Assembly (NCBI GenBank): GCA_903822495.1
Contig: CAIJPD010000025.1
Location: 1-64,000 of the forward strand
Length of the DNA: 64,000 bases
Source of the DNA: an uncultured Chloroflexota bacterium
GTDB lineage: Bacteria > Chloroflexota > Limnocylindria > Limnocylindrales > CSP1-4
Direction: 5' to 3'
Under the pieces are notes generated by a model. That model was not told where the DNA came from. It did no database searches and saw only the letters and a list, made by a program, of their open reading frames with translations. The first letter of the stretch is position 1, and the number at the start of each line of letters is the position of its first letter. Shown here piece by piece: positions 26,217 to 34,684 of the stretch. A program made the translations under genes and the position numbers.

Positions 26217-27143
26217 ATGGAATACCGCCGCCTGGGCCAGTCTGGCCTGCTCGTCTCGTCCCTGGGATTGGGCACCAACAACTTCGGCAGCAAGCTGGAT
26301 GAGGCCGGCGCCCGCGCCGTGCTGGAGCGCGCCATCGAATTGGGCGTGACGTTCATCGACACGTCCGACAGCTACTCCCGCGGCGTCTCCGAGACCTTCG
26401 TCGGCAAGGTCGTGGCGCCCCACCGCCAGGACCTGGTGCTGGCGACCAAGTTCTCCAGCCCCATGGGCGACGCCCAGTGGCAGCGCGGCACGTCGCGGCG
26501 CTGGATGCACCAGGCCGTGGAGGGCAGCCTGCGCCGCCTCCAGACCGACGTGATCGACCTCTACCAGGTCCACTTCCCCGACCCGCTGACCCCCATCGAG
26601 GAGACGCTGCGCGCGCTCGATGACCTGGTGAGCGCGGGCAAGATCCGCTACGTGGGCCTGAGCAACTTCGCCCCGTGGCAGCTGGTGGACGCGGCGTGGG
26701 TGGCGCGCACGGAGCACCTGGTGCGGCCCATCGCCATCCAGAACGAGGTCAGCCTCCTGCGGGCAGACACGGCCCGCGAGCTGGCGCCGGCGGCGCGGGC
26801 CGCCGGGATGGGGATCATCCCGTACCACCCCATCGAATCGGGCTTCCTGACCGGCAAGTACCGCCCCGGCCAGCCGCCGGCCAGCGGGCGAATCCTGGGG
26901 ACGCCGCGCGAGAAGACGATGCTCACGGCGGCCAACTTCGAGCGGCTGGACCGCTGGACGGCGTTCGCCCAGGAGCGCGGCCGGAGCCTGCTGGAGCTGG
27001 CCTTCGGCTGGCTGCTCAGCTTCCCGGAGATGGGCCCGGTCATCGCCAGCGCCAGCACGGCCGAGCAGGTGGCGGCCAACGTCGCCGCGGGCGACTGGCG
27101 GCTGGACGCGAACGAGATGGCGGCGGTCGCGAAGTTGGGCTGA
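26217..27143 (+). CDS. Aldo-keto reductase (first of a tandem pair)
   Basis: 308-residue NADPH-dependent oxidoreductase of the (alpha/beta)8 AKR family. The catalytic tetrad is visible: Asp and Tyr in [11 protein letters not shown], Lys in VLATKFSSP, His in YQVHFPDPLTP. Cofactor-binding residues lie near MGIIPYHPIESGFLTGKY and the C-terminal IASASTAEQVAANV. About two thirds of positions match the next gene, so the two are paralogues from a tandem duplication. Own promoter and probably its own leaderless transcript. Substrate unknown. Confidence 0.93.
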   Translation: MEYRRLGQSGLLVSSLGLGTNNFGSKLDEAGARAVLERAIELGVTFIDTSDSYSRGVSETFVGKVVAPHRQDLVLATKFSSPMGDAQWQRGTSRRWMHQAVEGSLRRLQTDVIDLYQVHFPDPLTPIEETLRALDDLVSAGKIRYVGLSNFAPWQLVDAAWVARTEHLVRPIAIQNEVSLLRADTARELAPAARAAGMGIIPYHPIESGFLTGKYRPGQPPASGRILGTPREKTMLTAANFERLDRWTAFAQERGRSLLELAFGWLLSFPEMGPVIASASTAEQVAANVAAGDWRLDANEMAAVAKLG

Positions 27144-27186
27144 GTTGCGCCGCGATGGGCCCATTGCCCGGGTAGACGGCGGCGGG

Positions 27187-27192
27187 TAGGCT
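27187..27192 (+). promoter_or_regulatory. -10-like hexamer TAGGCT, probable leaderless start
   Basis: TAGGCT is followed by 6 bases and ATG 27199 of the second aldo-keto reductase; no SD is present in the 55-base gap between the two genes. Confidence 0.45.
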
Positions 27193-27198
27193 CGCGTC

Positions 27199-28125
27199 AT
27201 GGAATACCGGCGCCTGGGACACTCCGGCCTCACCGTCTCGGCCGTCGGCCTGGGTTCGGTCCTGTTCGGCAAGCACGTCGACGAGCCCACCACCCGCGCC
27301 ATCATCGACCAGGCACTGGAGCTGGGCGTCACCTTCATCGACACGTCGGACAGCTACGCCGACGGCGAGTCCGAGCGGCTGATCGGGAAGATCCTGGGGC
27401 CGCGCCGCCGGGACATCGTGCTGGCCACCAAGTTCTCGTCGCCGCTCGGTGACAACCCGCTCCACGGGGGCACGTCGCGGCGCTGGATCCAGCAGGCGGT
27501 CGAGGCCAGCCTCCGCCGGCTGGGCACCGACGTCATCGACCTCTACCAGATCCACCACCCCGACCCGCTGACGCCCATCGAGGAGACGCTCCGTGCGCTG
27601 GACGACCTGGTCCGCTCCGGCAAGGTCCGCTACGTCGGGTACAGCAACGTGGCCGCGTGGCAGCTGGTCGACGGCCAGTGGACGGCCCGCACGGAGCACC
27701 TGAGCCGCCCCGTGTCCACGACCGACCACTTCAACCTGGCCCACCGCGCGGCGGAGGCGGAGCTGGTGCCGGCGGCTCGCGCCCTGGGCGTGGGGATCAT
27801 CCCCTACTACCCGTTCGAATCGGGCTTCCTGACGGGCCGCTACCGCGCCGGCGCCCGGCCCGAGGGGATTCGCCTCACGCGGAGTCCGCGCGAGGCGGCG
27901 GTCCTCACGCCGGCCAACTTCGCCCGGCTGGAGCGCTGGGAGGCCCTCGCGGCCGAACGCGGTCGATCGATGGTGGAGCTGACGATCGGCTGGCTGCTGA
28001 GCCACCCGGAGGTGGCCTCGGTGATCGCCGGGGTCACGTCGCCTGCCCAGGTCCGGGGCAACGCGGAGGGGGCGGGCTGGCGGCTGACGCCCGCCGAGAT
28101 GGCCGAGGTCGCCTCGATCGGCTAG
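27199..28125 (+). CDS. Aldo-keto reductase (second of a tandem pair)
   Basis: 308 residues, the same length as its neighbour. Tetrad: Asp and Tyr in [11 protein letters not shown], Lys in VLATKFSSP, His in [11 protein letters not shown]. It differs from the first copy in the loop after the strand carrying the substrate pocket ([18 protein letters not shown] instead of AIQNEVSLLRADTARE), so substrate range has probably diverged. Its separate leaderless-type promoter suggests independent expression. Convergent with the MFS gene. Confidence 0.93.
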   Translation: MEYRRLGHSGLTVSAVGLGSVLFGKHVDEPTTRAIIDQALELGVTFIDTSDSYADGESERLIGKILGPRRRDIVLATKFSSPLGDNPLHGGTSRRWIQQAVEASLRRLGTDVIDLYQIHHPDPLTPIEETLRALDDLVRSGKVRYVGYSNVAAWQLVDGQWTARTEHLSRPVSTTDHFNLAHRAAEAELVPAARALGVGIIPYYPFESGFLTGRYRAGARPEGIRLTRSPREAAVLTPANFARLERWEALAAERGRSMVELTIGWLLSHPEVASVIAGVTSPAQVRGNAEGAGWRLTPAEMAEVASIG

Positions 28126-28163
28126 CTGCCGGCCCCATCGCCCCCCTGCCGGCACGCGATCCG

Positions 28164-29462
28164 CTAGGCGGCGAACCTCGTCCGGCCGGCCACCACGGCG
28201 CCCGCGGCCAGGAAGCCGGCCATGACCAGCCAGATCGCGGCCAGGCCCGTGGCCCCGGCCAGCAGGCCCATCGCGGCCGGCACCACCGTCAGCGTGACCA
28301 GGTTCCCCGTGTGCCGCACGCCGAACGCCAGCCCGCGCTCGTTGCGCGGCGACTGCATCCCGATCCAGGCCACGGTCAGCGGCTGGCCCACGCCCAGGCC
28401 CAGCCCCACCAGGATCATCAGCGCAAACAGGATCGGCACGGGCGGTGAGATCGCCAGGACGCCGATCGCGGCCGCCGCGGTCGCGGTGGTGACCAGCAGC
28501 GCGCCGCCGGGGCCCAGGCGATCGGTCAGCCGGCCCATGAACGCCCGGGCCACGAGCGTGGCGGCGGCACGGACCGCGAGCAGCGACCCGATGACCGTGA
28601 CGCTCAGCCCGTTGGTCTCGCCGTAGGCGGGGAGATAGATCGTCAGGACGTCGAGCGCGGAGGCCACGCCCAGGCTGACGAACATCGCGGACGCGATCCC
28701 CGGGGTCCGGAGGACGCGCAGGGCCGCCCGGGCGACATTGGGGTCGGTCGCCAGGCCATGGGCCGGCGCGGTGCGCGACGCGGCCCCCAGGGTCCGGACC
28801 AGGAGCATGGCGGCAAGGCAGATGGCCGCCGCCACGGCGAAGACCACGGCCTCCGGGTTGTCGCCGCCGCGGGCGCCCGTGGCCAGCGCATTGGGTGCAA
28901 TCGGGACGAGCAGCGCGGCCATGGCCGGCCCCGCGATCTGGCCGCTGGAGACCGCCACGGAGAACCAGCCGAAGCGGTGGACCTGGCGGTCGGCCGGGCC
29001 GCGGTTCGCGACGAACGACTGCGTGGCGATGGCCTCGACGATGATCCCGAAGCCCATCAGGATCTGCCCGACGGCCAGGAGGTAGAGCGAGGGAGCGAGG
29101 GCCAGGACGACGGCCCCCACGGCGAGGATCAGGCAGCCCAGCGCGGTGATCAGCGCCTCGCCCGCGCGGTCCACCCAGCGCCCGATGCCGATCGCGGTGA
29201 TCCCGGGCAGCGCGGCGTACGCCGACTGGACCAGTCCGATCTCGAACGGCGAGGCACCCAGGCCGATGGCGCGATAGGTGACCATCGGCCTGGCCGCGGA
29301 GGCGGCCATCACGGACAGCGCAGCGACGACGGTGATGAGGACCGCGTTGCGCAGCCAGTGGGCGTCGAGCGGCGGCATGACCCCGCCGGGAGCGTCCGGG
29401 CCGGCGGCAACGGAGCCGCCTGCCAGCGCCGCCGCGATGCCGGGCGCCGCCGGCTCGATCAC
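28164..29462 (-). CDS. MFS transporter, last gene of the GntR operon
   Basis: Up to 432 residues (GTG 29462; an in-frame ATG 28 codons later, [14 protein letters not shown], is also possible). Twelve TM helices, with MFS loop motifs [33 protein letters not shown] and a second-half repeat [19 protein letters not shown]. Likely a proton-coupled carrier. It starts 34 bases after the GntR regulator stop, so it belongs to the long minus-strand operon and may move the island substrate or a product. Confidence 0.85.
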   Translation of the reverse strand: MIEPAAPGIAAALAGGSVAAGPDAPGGVMPPLDAHWLRNAVLITVVAALSVMAASAARPMVTYRAIGLGASPFEIGLVQSAYAALPGITAIGIGRWVDRAGEALITALGCLILAVGAVVLALAPSLYLLAVGQILMGFGIIVEAIATQSFVANRGPADRQVHRFGWFSVAVSSGQIAGPAMAALLVPIAPNALATGARGGDNPEAVVFAVAAAICLAAMLLVRTLGAASRTAPAHGLATDPNVARAALRVLRTPGIASAMFVSLGVASALDVLTIYLPAYGETNGLSVTVIGSLLAVRAAATLVARAFMGRLTDRLGPGGALLVTTATAAAAIGVLAISPPVPILFALMILVGLGLGVGQPLTVAWIGMQSPRNERGLAFGVRHTGNLVTLTVVPAAMGLLAGATGLAAIWLVMAGFLAAGAVVAGRTRFAA

Positions 29463-29496
29463 CCTTGAGAGGCGGCGGCGAGGCCGAGCGCCCGGG

Positions 29497-30204
29497 TCAC
29501 CGGTGGAGCTCGACCCAGAGTGACAGCTCGGGGACCGACCAGGTCTCGGCGAGCTCGACGGGGCGGTTGTTGGTGTCGCGCGTCAGTCGCTCGGCGAAGA
29601 TCAGCGGCTCGCCGGGCTCCACGCCCAGCACGTCGGCTTCGCGCCGGGTCGCGACGACGGCGGTGATTCGCTGGCGGGCGGTGGTGGGCCGGATGCCGTA
29701 CTCGCGTTCGAGGGTCTCGTACAGCGATGCCCCGTCCAGGGATCTGCGCGCCAGCTCCGGGGCGCGCGCGAACGGAAGCCAGACTCGCTGGAGCGCGACC
29801 GGCTTGCCATCAAACTGGCGCAGTCGCTCCAGGACCACGGCGTGGGCGCCCTCGCTCAGCTCAAGCTGCGCGCCGATCTCGGCCGGCGCCTCCACTTCGC
29901 GGCGGTCAAGCTCCACCGTCGTGGACAGCCGGCCCTGCGCGCGCATGTCTTCGGTGAAGCCCGTCAGGCGGTTCAACGCCCGCTGCGGCTGGCGGCGCTG
30001 CGACACGAAGGTGCCGGAGCCGTGGCGGCGGGTGACCAGCCCCTCGCTGATCAGCCCATCCACCGCGTGGCGGACGGTCATGCGGGTGACGCCGAAGCGC
30101 TTGGCCAGCGAGGTCTCGCTGGGGATCCGGGAGCCGGGGACGTACTCGCCGTTGGTGATCGACAGCGCCAGGTCGCGCTGGATGCGGGTGTACAGCGTGC
30201 TCAC
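29497..30204 (-). CDS. GntR-family regulator with UTRA domain (HutC subfamily)
   Basis: 235 residues. The winged HTH (about 1-72) has GEYVPGSRIPSETSLAKRFG, VTRMTVRHAVDGLISEG and RRHGSGTFVS. The UTRA effector domain (about 90-230) has ELSEGAHAVVLERLRQFDGK and PLIFAERLTRDTNNRPVE. HutC-type repressors bind operators of GTnTAnAC type and leave DNA when the effector, often a pathway intermediate, binds UTRA. It is the only catabolic-type regulator in the island, lies in the same operon as the CoA-transferase genes, and is the best candidate for reading the five 14-base elements. Start GTG 30204. Confidence 0.9.
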   Translation of the reverse strand: MSTLYTRIQRDLALSITNGEYVPGSRIPSETSLAKRFGVTRMTVRHAVDGLISEGLVTRRHGSGTFVSQRRQPQRALNRLTGFTEDMRAQGRLSTTVELDRREVEAPAEIGAQLELSEGAHAVVLERLRQFDGKPVALQRVWLPFARAPELARRSLDGASLYETLEREYGIRPTTARQRITAVVATRREADVLGVEPGEPLIFAERLTRDTNNRPVELAETWSVPELSLWVELHR

Positions 30205-30295
30205 AGTCGGCTCACCCCAGGACTCGGGTGCCAGATGTCGACACGTCTATGGTACTCGGCGCCGGTCGCGGCAGGCCATGCTGCTTCGCCCCCGA

Positions 30296-31246
30296 TCACA
30301 GCAGCGCGATCGGGTTGACCGGCGAGCCCGTGGCTCCCCTGATCGGCAGCGGCGCGATCGTCAGCTGGAACTCCCAGCGACCCGCCGCCGCGCACGCGTC
30401 GGCGAGCGGCTCCAGGAGCGCGTTGTCGACGAGCGGCATCCCCAGCATCCAGATGCAGGCATGCACAGCAAACGCCAGCTCGAAGCCATTGGGCCGGACG
30501 TCCATCATGTCCCAGAGCAGCAGGCCGGCGTCCACGTGGCGCAGGAACTGCAGGCACGACACGTGCAGGCCCGGCCGGCGCGACTGGGCCACGTCGAGGC
30601 TGCCGGCCCCCCACGCGGCGTTCTCGGCATCCCACCGCTCGCGGCCGCAGTGGACCAGCACGGCGTCGCCCGGCTCCACGGTGATGCCCATCTCGCGGGC
30701 GATGGCCGCCAGCTCGTCGCCGGTCACGGGCCGGTCCTGCGTGACGTACGGGACGCCGCGATGGCGCGGCACGTCCAGCAGCACGCCGCGGGTCACGATC
30801 CCCTCGGCAAACGCCTGGATCCCGCCGAAGCGGACGCCGTCCGGGGTGATCTCGCGGGCGGCGTCGTGGCCGTTCCACATGCCGTCCTGGTCCCACATGT
30901 GGCAGAGCGCGTCGAGGTGGGTGGACGCCGTGCCGTGGGTGTTGATCCCGATGTAGTCCACGGCCGATCCGGCGACCGGCCCCCGCTCGACCACGGTGGT
31001 GTAGCGCTGGGCGGGCGACGGGTTGTTGGGGGCCCGCTCCAGGGGGAAGGGCCGGCTGAGCGAGACGATCTCGCCGCTGCGGACCAGGCCCGCCGCCTGG
31101 CGCCGCTTCTCCGGCGTGATCAGGTTGATGGTGCCCCGCTCGTCGTCCGGACCCCAGCGACCCCAGTTGCGTGCCGCCCGGAACCAGCGCCAGACGTCCT
31201 CGCGTGTCTCGAAGCCGTACGCCGGCTCGTCGGCCATCGCCGTCAT
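30296..31246 (-). CDS. Cyclase-family metal-dependent hydrolase (kynurenine-formamidase-like)
   Basis: 316 residues. The family metal motif appears as NTHGTASTHLDALCHMW, and a second conserved part as GVLLDVPRHRGVPYV. Members include arylformamidase (KynB), isatin hydrolase and polyketide cyclases, and use a divalent metal to hydrolyse amides, lactams or lactones. The N-terminus (WGRWGPDDERGTINL) is shared with the other cyclase in this island (47024-47920), so they are paralogues. ATG 31246 overlaps the stop of the upstream CoA-transferase subunit (ATGA). Confidence 0.85.
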   Translation of the reverse strand: MTAMADEPAYGFETREDVWRWFRAARNWGRWGPDDERGTINLITPEKRRQAAGLVRSGEIVSLSRPFPLERAPNNPSPAQRYTTVVERGPVAGSAVDYIGINTHGTASTHLDALCHMWDQDGMWNGHDAAREITPDGVRFGGIQAFAEGIVTRGVLLDVPRHRGVPYVTQDRPVTGDELAAIAREMGITVEPGDAVLVHCGRERWDAENAAWGAGSLDVAQSRRPGLHVSCLQFLRHVDAGLLLWDMMDVRPNGFELAFAVHACIWMLGMPLVDNALLEPLADACAAAGRWEFQLTIAPLPIRGATGSPVNPIALL

Positions 31247-32007
31247 CGCCCTCGCAGGTAGACGCCGCCAGGGTCCATCCCGCGGAGGAGCTGGATTGTC
31301 GTGTCATCGGGAGCGGGGGTCCGCGCCACGTCCGACGGCACCTCGATCGGGAAGCCCGTCCGGGCGATCACCGTGGCCGGGTCCACGCCCGGGTGGATCG
31401 AGCTGATGTAGGCATCGCGCGTGACCGGGTGGAAGCGCAGCACCGCCAGGTCCGTGATGATCATCCGCGGCCCGCCGATGCGGAGGCCGGATTGCTCCCG
31501 CTCGTCGTTGCCGCCGAGGAAGCCGGGTGACGTGACGTAGCGGACCCGGTCCACCAGCCGCTCCGGTCGGTGGAGGCACATGATCACCGTGGACTTGGCC
31601 GACGACGCGATGTCGTTGGCGCCGCCGCTGCCGGGCAGCCGCTTGCCGGGGTGCCGGTAGGTCCCGCCGATGATCGTGCTGTTGATGTTGCCGTGGCGGT
31701 CCACCTCGGCCGCGCCCAGGAACCCCACGTCGATGCTGCCCTTCTGGAGCAGGCCCAGGACGTAGTGCAGGCCACGAACGGAGGTGGCGCCGTGCATCAG
31801 GCGGAAGTCGCCCACGCCCAGCGCCAGGTGGGTGGGATTGGGGTCGACGATCCCGGATTCAAACAGCAGGCTGACGTCGGGCGCGTGCGTGGCGCGGGCC
31901 AGGTAGGCGGCCAGCATCGGGAGGCCGGTCCCCACGAACACGGTGTTGCCGTCGCGGATCTCCTGGGAGGCGGCGAAGACCATCAGCTCTTCGGTGGTCG
32001 CCGTCAT
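31243..32007 (-). CDS. CoA-transferase beta subunit (glutaconate CoA-transferase/IpdB superfamily), pair 1
   Basis: 254 residues. It carries the beta-subunit hallmarks: VSLLFESGIVDPNP with the putative catalytic Glu at about residue 50 (position of Glu54 in GctB), VDRHGNINSTIIGG, ANDIASSAKSTVIM and SSIHPGVDPATVIARTGF. With the Glu present it should form the glutamyl-CoA thioester of a family I CoA-transferase. ATG 32007 overlaps the alpha subunit stop (ATGA). It works as a heterodimer with the product of 32004-32927. Confidence 0.85.
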   Translation of the reverse strand: MTATTEELMVFAASQEIRDGNTVFVGTGLPMLAAYLARATHAPDVSLLFESGIVDPNPTHLALGVGDFRLMHGATSVRGLHYVLGLLQKGSIDVGFLGAAEVDRHGNINSTIIGGTYRHPGKRLPGSGGANDIASSAKSTVIMCLHRPERLVDRVRYVTSPGFLGGNDEREQSGLRIGGPRMIITDLAVLRFHPVTRDAYISSIHPGVDPATVIARTGFPIEVPSDVARTPAPDDTTIQLLRGMDPGGVYLRGR

Positions 32008-32927
32008 GCCCGCCACCCCGATTCCGTGCGCTCGAGGTGGTAGCCGAAGTGCGGGTCCACGCGGAGGTTCAGCAGCCGCCGGACGCCCAGCCGCGCCAGG
32101 TAGTCCTGGTGGTCCCCGGTGGTCACGTCCGCGAGGTAGGCCGCGAACGCCGCCGGATCCCGGCTGGCCTCCGCGTACTGGCGGATGTGGTCGTAGTCCG
32201 CGTCGTACAGGCGGAACATCCCGGTGGGATGGGCGCCGTAGGGAACCTCGGCGATATGGGACACGAGGAGCCCCGGGACCACCGTGTGGTTGGGCGTGGC
32301 GCGGATCTCGGCGCTGTCCACGAACTGCTCCACCGTGGCAATCACGGTCTTGCCGGCACGCGCCTGCTCCTCGATGACCGCGGTGGCGCCCAGGATCTGG
32401 ACGTTGCCATGCTCGTCACCGCGGTGGCCGTGGATCACCACCACATCGGGAGATGCGGCCGGCAGGAGCATGACCCGCTCGTCACCAAAGGGCGACGTGA
32501 AATCCACGTGGCGCACCCGCTGGACGCCGTCGTCCGAGCCCGCCAGGTCGGAGCCCAGCAGCGACCGGACAGTGGCAAACGGCAGGCCCAGGCCGGCGGC
32601 GGAGAAGCGGCTGGCCAGCGCGAAGTGGCTGTAGTCCTCGAACTCCACCGCGCCCGTCTCGATGACGCGGGAGAAGTTCCGGCACAACCCGAAGCCTTCG
32701 AACATGAAGTTGGAGAACACGATCTTCCGCAGCGACCCGGCGCCCGCCAGCATGTCGGCCGCCCACGCCTCCGCGATCCCGATCAGCTCCAGGTCGCGGA
32801 TGTCGCGGCGGATGAGCTCGCGCACGAAGGCGAGCGGGGTCAGGGAATGGGCGAAGCCGCCGAACGAAATGGACATCCCCGGCTTGACGAGATCGACCAG
32901 CTCCTCGAGGGTGCCGACCTTGCTCAT
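32004..32927 (-). CDS. CoA-transferase alpha subunit (IpdA/GctA superfamily), pair 1
   Basis: 307 residues. Typical alpha-subunit features are a Gly-rich oxyanion/CoA loop (SISFGGFAHSLTPLAF), HRGDEHGNVQILGA, TVIATVEQFVDSAEIR and the C-terminal region VPYGAHPTGMFRLYDADYDHIRQY. At the position of the IpdA hydrolase Glu (VEFEDYSHFALAS) there is His, so this pair fits true CoA transfer rather than C-C hydrolysis. The ATG at 32927 is preceded by three coupled mini-ORFs. Confidence 0.85.
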   Translation of the reverse strand: MSKVGTLEELVDLVKPGMSISFGGFAHSLTPLAFVRELIRRDIRDLELIGIAEAWAADMLAGAGSLRKIVFSNFMFEGFGLCRNFSRVIETGAVEFEDYSHFALASRFSAAGLGLPFATVRSLLGSDLAGSDDGVQRVRHVDFTSPFGDERVMLLPAASPDVVVIHGHRGDEHGNVQILGATAVIEEQARAGKTVIATVEQFVDSAEIRATPNHTVVPGLLVSHIAEVPYGAHPTGMFRLYDADYDHIRQYAEASRDPAAFAAYLADVTTGDHQDYLARLGVRRLLNLRVDPHFGYHLERTESGWRA

Positions 32928-32969
32928 GCGATGAGGCTCATGCGATGAGGCTCATGCGATGAGGCTCAT
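32925..32969 (-). repeat. Three 14-bp repeats forming a chain of coupled mini-ORFs
   Basis: On the minus strand ATGAGCCTCATCGC occurs three times in tandem from 32969, ending at the real start ATGAGCAAGG (32927). Each copy encodes Met-Ser-Leu-Ile-Ala followed by TGA, and that TGA overlaps the next ATG as ATGA. Ribosomes ending the upstream beta subunit (stop at 32979-32981) could pass through three 5-codon frames to reach the alpha subunit. Equally, it may be slippage duplication of a start region. No SD is visible inside the unit. Confidence 0.85.
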
Positions 32970-32978
32970 GTGGCGTAC

Positions 32979-33794
32979 TCACTTGATCCGGGCCTGCAGC
33001 AGCTTGCCGGTGGGGTCGATCCGTCCGCGGATCGCCGCCAGCTCCGCGGCCGACGGGCTGGGCGTCTCGCCCACGCCGGCGGGGATCAGCAGCTCAAAGC
33101 CCGTGGCCGCGACCACCTCGTCCACGGTGACGCCGGGATGGACGGAGTCCAGGGTCATGCGCCGCGAGACGGCGTCGAAGCCCAGCACGGCCTTGTCCGT
33201 GATGACCTTGTCGGGGCCGCCGCCGGGGAGTCCCTGCCGCTCGCGCCAGCCCGGTCCGTCGCCGTGGCCGGGGGCCGAGATGAAGTCCACCCTGTCCACG
33301 AAGACGCGCCGCTCGTGGGGCATGATCACGAAGGTCCGCTGCGCAAAGACGGCGTGGTCCGCCTGGGCGATGGGCCCGGTGAGGCGCACCTTGGGCGGGC
33401 CCTCGCGGCCGATCCGGACGCTGTTCAGGTTGCCGAACTTGTCGATCTGCGCGCCCGAGATGAAGCTGCACGTCATCAGGCCGCGGCGGAAGACGTCGAG
33501 GCAGCGCTCCACGGGAAGGCGGGCCGCGCACTCCCAGTCGAGCAGGTCGGGGTCGCCCAGCGAATCCGGGATGCCGGTGATGCTGGGGTCCAGCAGCGTG
33601 CCGTACTGGAGGCAGAAGTCCACGCCGCGATCGGCCGCCAGCTGGGCCGCCACGGTGGGGATGCCCACGGCGTAGATGAACGCCCGGTCACCGGTGCCCA
33701 GGCCGATGAAGGCGTGTTCCCGGGCGCGGAACTGGCGGGAGAGGGCGACCGACATGATCTCTTCGGTGGTCGCCGGAGCCAGTGCGACCGCCAT
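32979..33794 (-). CDS. CoA-transferase-like beta subunit (IpdB-like), pair 2, catalytic Glu replaced
   Basis: 271 residues. The fold is recognisable from IDKFGNLNSVRIG, GPDKVITDKAVLGFD and LDSVHPGVTVDEVVAATGFE. Where pair 1 has FESG, this protein has LQYG: the CoA-transferase Glu is Gln (about residue 63). Mycobacterial IpdB also lacks that Glu and works with IpdA as a ring-opening hydrolase. ATG 33794 overlaps the alpha-subunit stop (TGATG). An upstream open frame exists but is out of phase with the alpha gene and not real. Confidence 0.85.
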   Translation of the reverse strand: MAVALAPATTEEIMSVALSRQFRAREHAFIGLGTGDRAFIYAVGIPTVAAQLAADRGVDFCLQYGTLLDPSITGIPDSLGDPDLLDWECAARLPVERCLDVFRRGLMTCSFISGAQIDKFGNLNSVRIGREGPPKVRLTGPIAQADHAVFAQRTFVIMPHERRVFVDRVDFISAPGHGDGPGWRERQGLPGGGPDKVITDKAVLGFDAVSRRMTLDSVHPGVTVDEVVAATGFELLIPAGVGETPSPSAAELAAIRGRIDPTGKLLQARIK

Positions 33795-34684
33795 CAGAGT
33801 GCCCCCTTCGTCGTGATCGCCAGGAGCCGGTCCACGCCCACCTTCTGGAGGAAGGCGTCGTGGTCGGCCAGGCCGAAGACCCACTCGTCGAGGTAGCGGG
33901 CGAAGCCGGCCGGGTCCGCCGAGGCGGCGTAGTAGTCGCCGACGAAGTCCAGGTCGTACGTGTACCGATCGTCGCAGCAGCACGGGTAGGCGCCGTACGG
34001 GGCCTCCACCACGCAGGTCACCGCGTCGCGCGGGAGGATCGTGAAGTCCGGGTGCTCCCGGATGGCCTCGTCGCTGACCAGCTGCTCCACGGTCACGATC
34101 GTCGTCTTGCCGGCCCAGCCCACGAAGACGTCCGCGTCGTTGTCTGGCCAGTGGAGCGCATCCAGCTGGACGTTGCCGTGGCGGTCCGCGCTATGGGCAT
34201 GGATGATGGCGACGTCCGGATGGGCGGCCTGGACCGCGGTGTACGGCTTCCCGTCGAAGGGGCTGATCACCGTGGCGATTCGCGGATTGGTGGCCGGCAC
34301 ATCCGTGCCCATGAGCACGGAGCTGGCGATGAAGGCCATCCCCGAGGCGCCGGCGCGGAACATGTCCAGCGCGGAGATCTCCGAGTGCTCGCGGATCTCG
34401 ATGCTACCGGCCTCCGCGGCGCGCCGGAAGTTGCGCGCAAGGCCAAAGCCGGAGATCCCGACATAGGACGTCTCGGCGATCCGGGCGCACCCGGCGCCCA
34501 CCAGCAGGTCGAAGTCGATCCCGCTGTTCCAGCCGATGAGGTGGAGGTCGCGCTTGCGCTGGCGGACGATCTCGGCCGCAGCGGCCATCGGGTGGCGACG
34601 GAGCGTATGGCCGCCCAGGGCGACCGAATCCCCGTCCTTGATGAGGCCGATGGCCTCGGACAACGTCGCGACCTTGGAGGTCAT
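33794..34684 (-). CDS. CoA-transferase-like alpha subunit (IpdA-like), pair 2
   Basis: 296 residues. The N-terminal loop is GDSVALGGHTLRRHPMAA, like the IpdA loop in length and position. Other signatures are HSADRHGNVQLDAL, TIVTVEQLVSDEAIR, VVEAPYGAYPCCCDDRY. Glu in SIEIREHSEISALDMF (about residue 102) lines up with the essential Glu reported for IpdA (Glu105). With the beta partner lacking the transferase Glu, I infer a hydrolase of CoA-bound diketone/cyclic substrates. ATG 34684 overlaps the preceding MDR stop (ATGA). Confidence 0.85.
   Translation of the reverse strand: MTSKVATLSEAIGLIKDGDSVALGGHTLRRHPMAAAAEIVRQRKRDLHLIGWNSGIDFDLLVGAGCARIAETSYVGISGFGLARNFRRAAEAGSIEIREHSEISALDMFRAGASGMAFIASSVLMGTDVPATNPRIATVISPFDGKPYTAVQAAHPDVAIIHAHSADRHGNVQLDALHWPDNDADVFVGWAGKTTIVTVEQLVSDEAIREHPDFTILPRDAVTCVVEAPYGAYPCCCDDRYTYDLDFVGDYYAASADPAGFARYLDEWVFGLADHDAFLQKVGVDRLLAITTKGAL

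Noticed and set aside
30242-30255. Sixth copy of the operator upstream of the GntR gene
   Set aside because: Only ATAGACG on the minus strand (CGTCTAT at 30244-30250) matches; the CTAG half is absent, so I do not list it. Autoregulation through operator A is possible instead.
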